From an uncultured Paracoccus sp. (lineage in GTDB: Bacteria > Pseudomonadota > Alphaproteobacteria > Rhodobacterales > Rhodobacteraceae), in the NCBI GenBank assembly GCA_937859005.1, contig CALLYR010000191.1, positions 1 through 6,860 of the forward strand: 6,860 nucleotides of DNA, read 5' to 3'. How positions within the stretch are numbered: the stretch's first letter is position 1; every line of letters begins with the position of its first letter. Below the pieces are notes generated by a model, which searched no databases, was not told the DNA's origin, and worked only from the letters and a program-made list of their open reading frames with translations. Positions 5,795 to 6,860 of the stretch are shown here, one piece after another. The position numbers and the translations under genes were made by a program.

Positions 5795-6860
5795 TCAACC
5801 GCCGCGCTTCAGCCGCTGGCTCACGAACCAGTCCAGCCGCTTCTTCAGCTCCCGCTCGAAGCCGCGTTCGACGGGGATGTAGAGGACCGGCCGCTTCATG
5901 CCCTCGGGGAAATAGTTCTGCCCGGAAAACCCGTCCTCGGCGTCGTGGTCATAGGCATAGCCCGTGCCATAGCCCTGATCCTTCATCAGCGAGGTCGGCG
6001 CGTTCAGGATATGGGCGGGCGGCATCAGGCTGCCGGTCCGCCGCGCCTGATCCCGCGCCGCCTTGTAGGCCGTGTAACCCGCGTTCGATTTCGGCGCGAG
6101 CGCGAGATAGATCACCGCCTGCGCCAGCGCCAGTTCCCCTTCGGGACTGCCCAGCCGTTCATACAGCGCCCAGGCGTCCAGGCAGTGCCGCTGCGCCGCC
6201 GGATCGGCAAGGCCGATGTCCTCGATCGCCATGCGGGTGATGCGGCGGGCCAGGTAACGCGGGTCCTCGCCCCCCTCCAGCATCCGGGCCAGCCAGTAAA
6301 GCGCCGCGTCGGGGTCCGAGCCGCGAACGGATTTGTGCAGGGCCGAGATCAGGTTGTAATGCTCGTCCCCCGACTTGTCGTAAATCGCTGCCCGCCGCAT
6401 CAGCCGCTGCGCCAGCGCGGCCGGGTCCAGCGGCTTGTCCAGTTTCCACGCCACGACCTGCTCGATCAGGTTCAGGGCTGCGCGCCCGTCGCCATCGGCC
6501 ATCTCCAGCAGCGCCTCGCGGCCTGCCCCGGTCAGCGGCAGGGCGCGGCCCAGTTCCCGCTCGGCGCGCTGCGCCAGCCGCTCCAGATCGGCGAGGGACA
6601 GCCGTTCCAGCACGATCACCTGCGCGCGGGAAAGCAACGCCGCGTTCAGCTCGAACGACGGATTTTCGGTCGTGGCGCCGACCAGAAGGATCGTCCCGTC
6701 CTCCATATGCGGCAGGAAGCTGTCCTGCTGGGCCTTGTTGAAGCGGTGGATCTCATCGACGAACAGCAGCGTCCCCCGTCCCTGGTCGCGGCGCAGACGG
6801 GCGGTCTCGAACACCTTGCGCAACTCGGGCACGCCCGAAAAGATCGCCGAGATCTGGACG
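5795..6860 (-). CDS. rarA: Replication-associated recombination protein RarA/MgsA (AAA+ ATPase), C-terminal part
   Basis: Clamp-loader-like AAA+ ATPase (RarA/MgsA, eukaryotic WRNIP1/Mgs1) that acts at stalled replication forks with SSB. The window holds 354 codons plus the stop; the N-terminal roughly 80-90 residues with the Walker A motif lie beyond the right edge. Counting from the edge, Walker B LLFVDEIH is at 31-38, followed by RFNKAQQDSFLPHMEDGT (39-56). Sensor 1 TTEN is at 63-66 in LVGATTENPSFELNAALLSR, with the likely arginine finger at Arg78. The family-specific C-terminal tetramerisation domain follows: SDPDAALYWLARMLEGGEDP (181-200), RRITRMAIEDIGLADPAA (205-222), YLALAPKSNAGYTA (251-264) and LNAPTSLMKDQGYGTGYAY (285-303). 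The stop TGA at 5797-5795 is followed by crcB after 32 nt. A GTG at 6832 is internal, since conserved RarA residues continue upstream to the edge (QISAIFSG). Confidence 0.95.
   Translation of the reverse strand, partial: VQISAIFSGVPELRKVFETARLRRDQGRGTLLFVDEIHRFNKAQQDSFLPHMEDGTILLVGATTENPSFELNAALLSRAQVIVLERLSLADLERLAQRAERELGRALPLTGAGREALLEMADGDGRAALNLIEQVVAWKLDKPLDPAALAQRLMRRAAIYDKSGDEHYNLISALHKSVRGSDPDAALYWLARMLEGGEDPRYLARRITRMAIEDIGLADPAAQRHCLDAWALYERLGSPEGELALAQAVIYLALAPKSNAGYTAYKAARDQARRTGSLMPPAHILNAPTSLMKDQGYGTGYAYDHDAEDGFSGQNYFPEGMKRPVLYIPVERGFERELKKRLDWFVSQRLKRGG

Overview
The window is a compact, GC-rich bacterial chromosomal segment in which every supportable gene lies on the minus strand. 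Gene content points to an alphaproteobacterium of the Rhodobacteraceae, most likely Paracoccus or a close relative. The markers are an ATP12-family F1-ATPase chaperone (typical of alphaproteobacteria and mitochondria), a Bzt/Aap-type acidic and amide amino-acid ABC transporter, and strong G/C preference at third codon positions. The genus is inferred from protein resemblance only.

In the direction of transcription (high to low coordinates), the first block is a housekeeping cluster. It holds the C-terminal part of a RarA/MgsA replication-associated AAA+ ATPase (runs off the right edge), crcB (fluoride channel), an RluC-type 23S rRNA pseudouridine synthase, a HAD-IA phosphatase and ATP12. After rarA and a 32-nt gap, crcB, rluC, the HAD gene and atp12 are joined by three successive ATGA stop/start overlaps. 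This is a strong sign of one mRNA with translational coupling. The HAD start has no recognisable Shine-Dalgarno of its own.

The second block is an amino-acid uptake operon: aapJ (periplasmic binding protein), aapQ and aapM (permeases; aapM runs off the left edge). The ATPase gene aapP would be expected beyond position 1. A 156-bp gap between atp12 and aapJ holds a candidate promoter and a leader with three small hairpins. A 110-bp gap between aapJ and aapQ holds a perfect 9-bp GC hairpin just after the aapJ stop, plus two smaller ones. This is the usual place for a structure that keeps the binding-protein transcript more abundant than the permease transcript. aapQ and aapM are separated by one base, and the aapM Shine-Dalgarno lies inside the last codons of aapQ.

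No stretch above 300 bases lacks a gene. I see no tRNA, rRNA, mobile element, CRISPR array or toxin-antitoxin or defence genes, and no evidence of a new system. The points worth a second look are regulatory: the hairpins in and around aapJ, the chain of coupled overlaps, and two AAGCGCTT palindromes.
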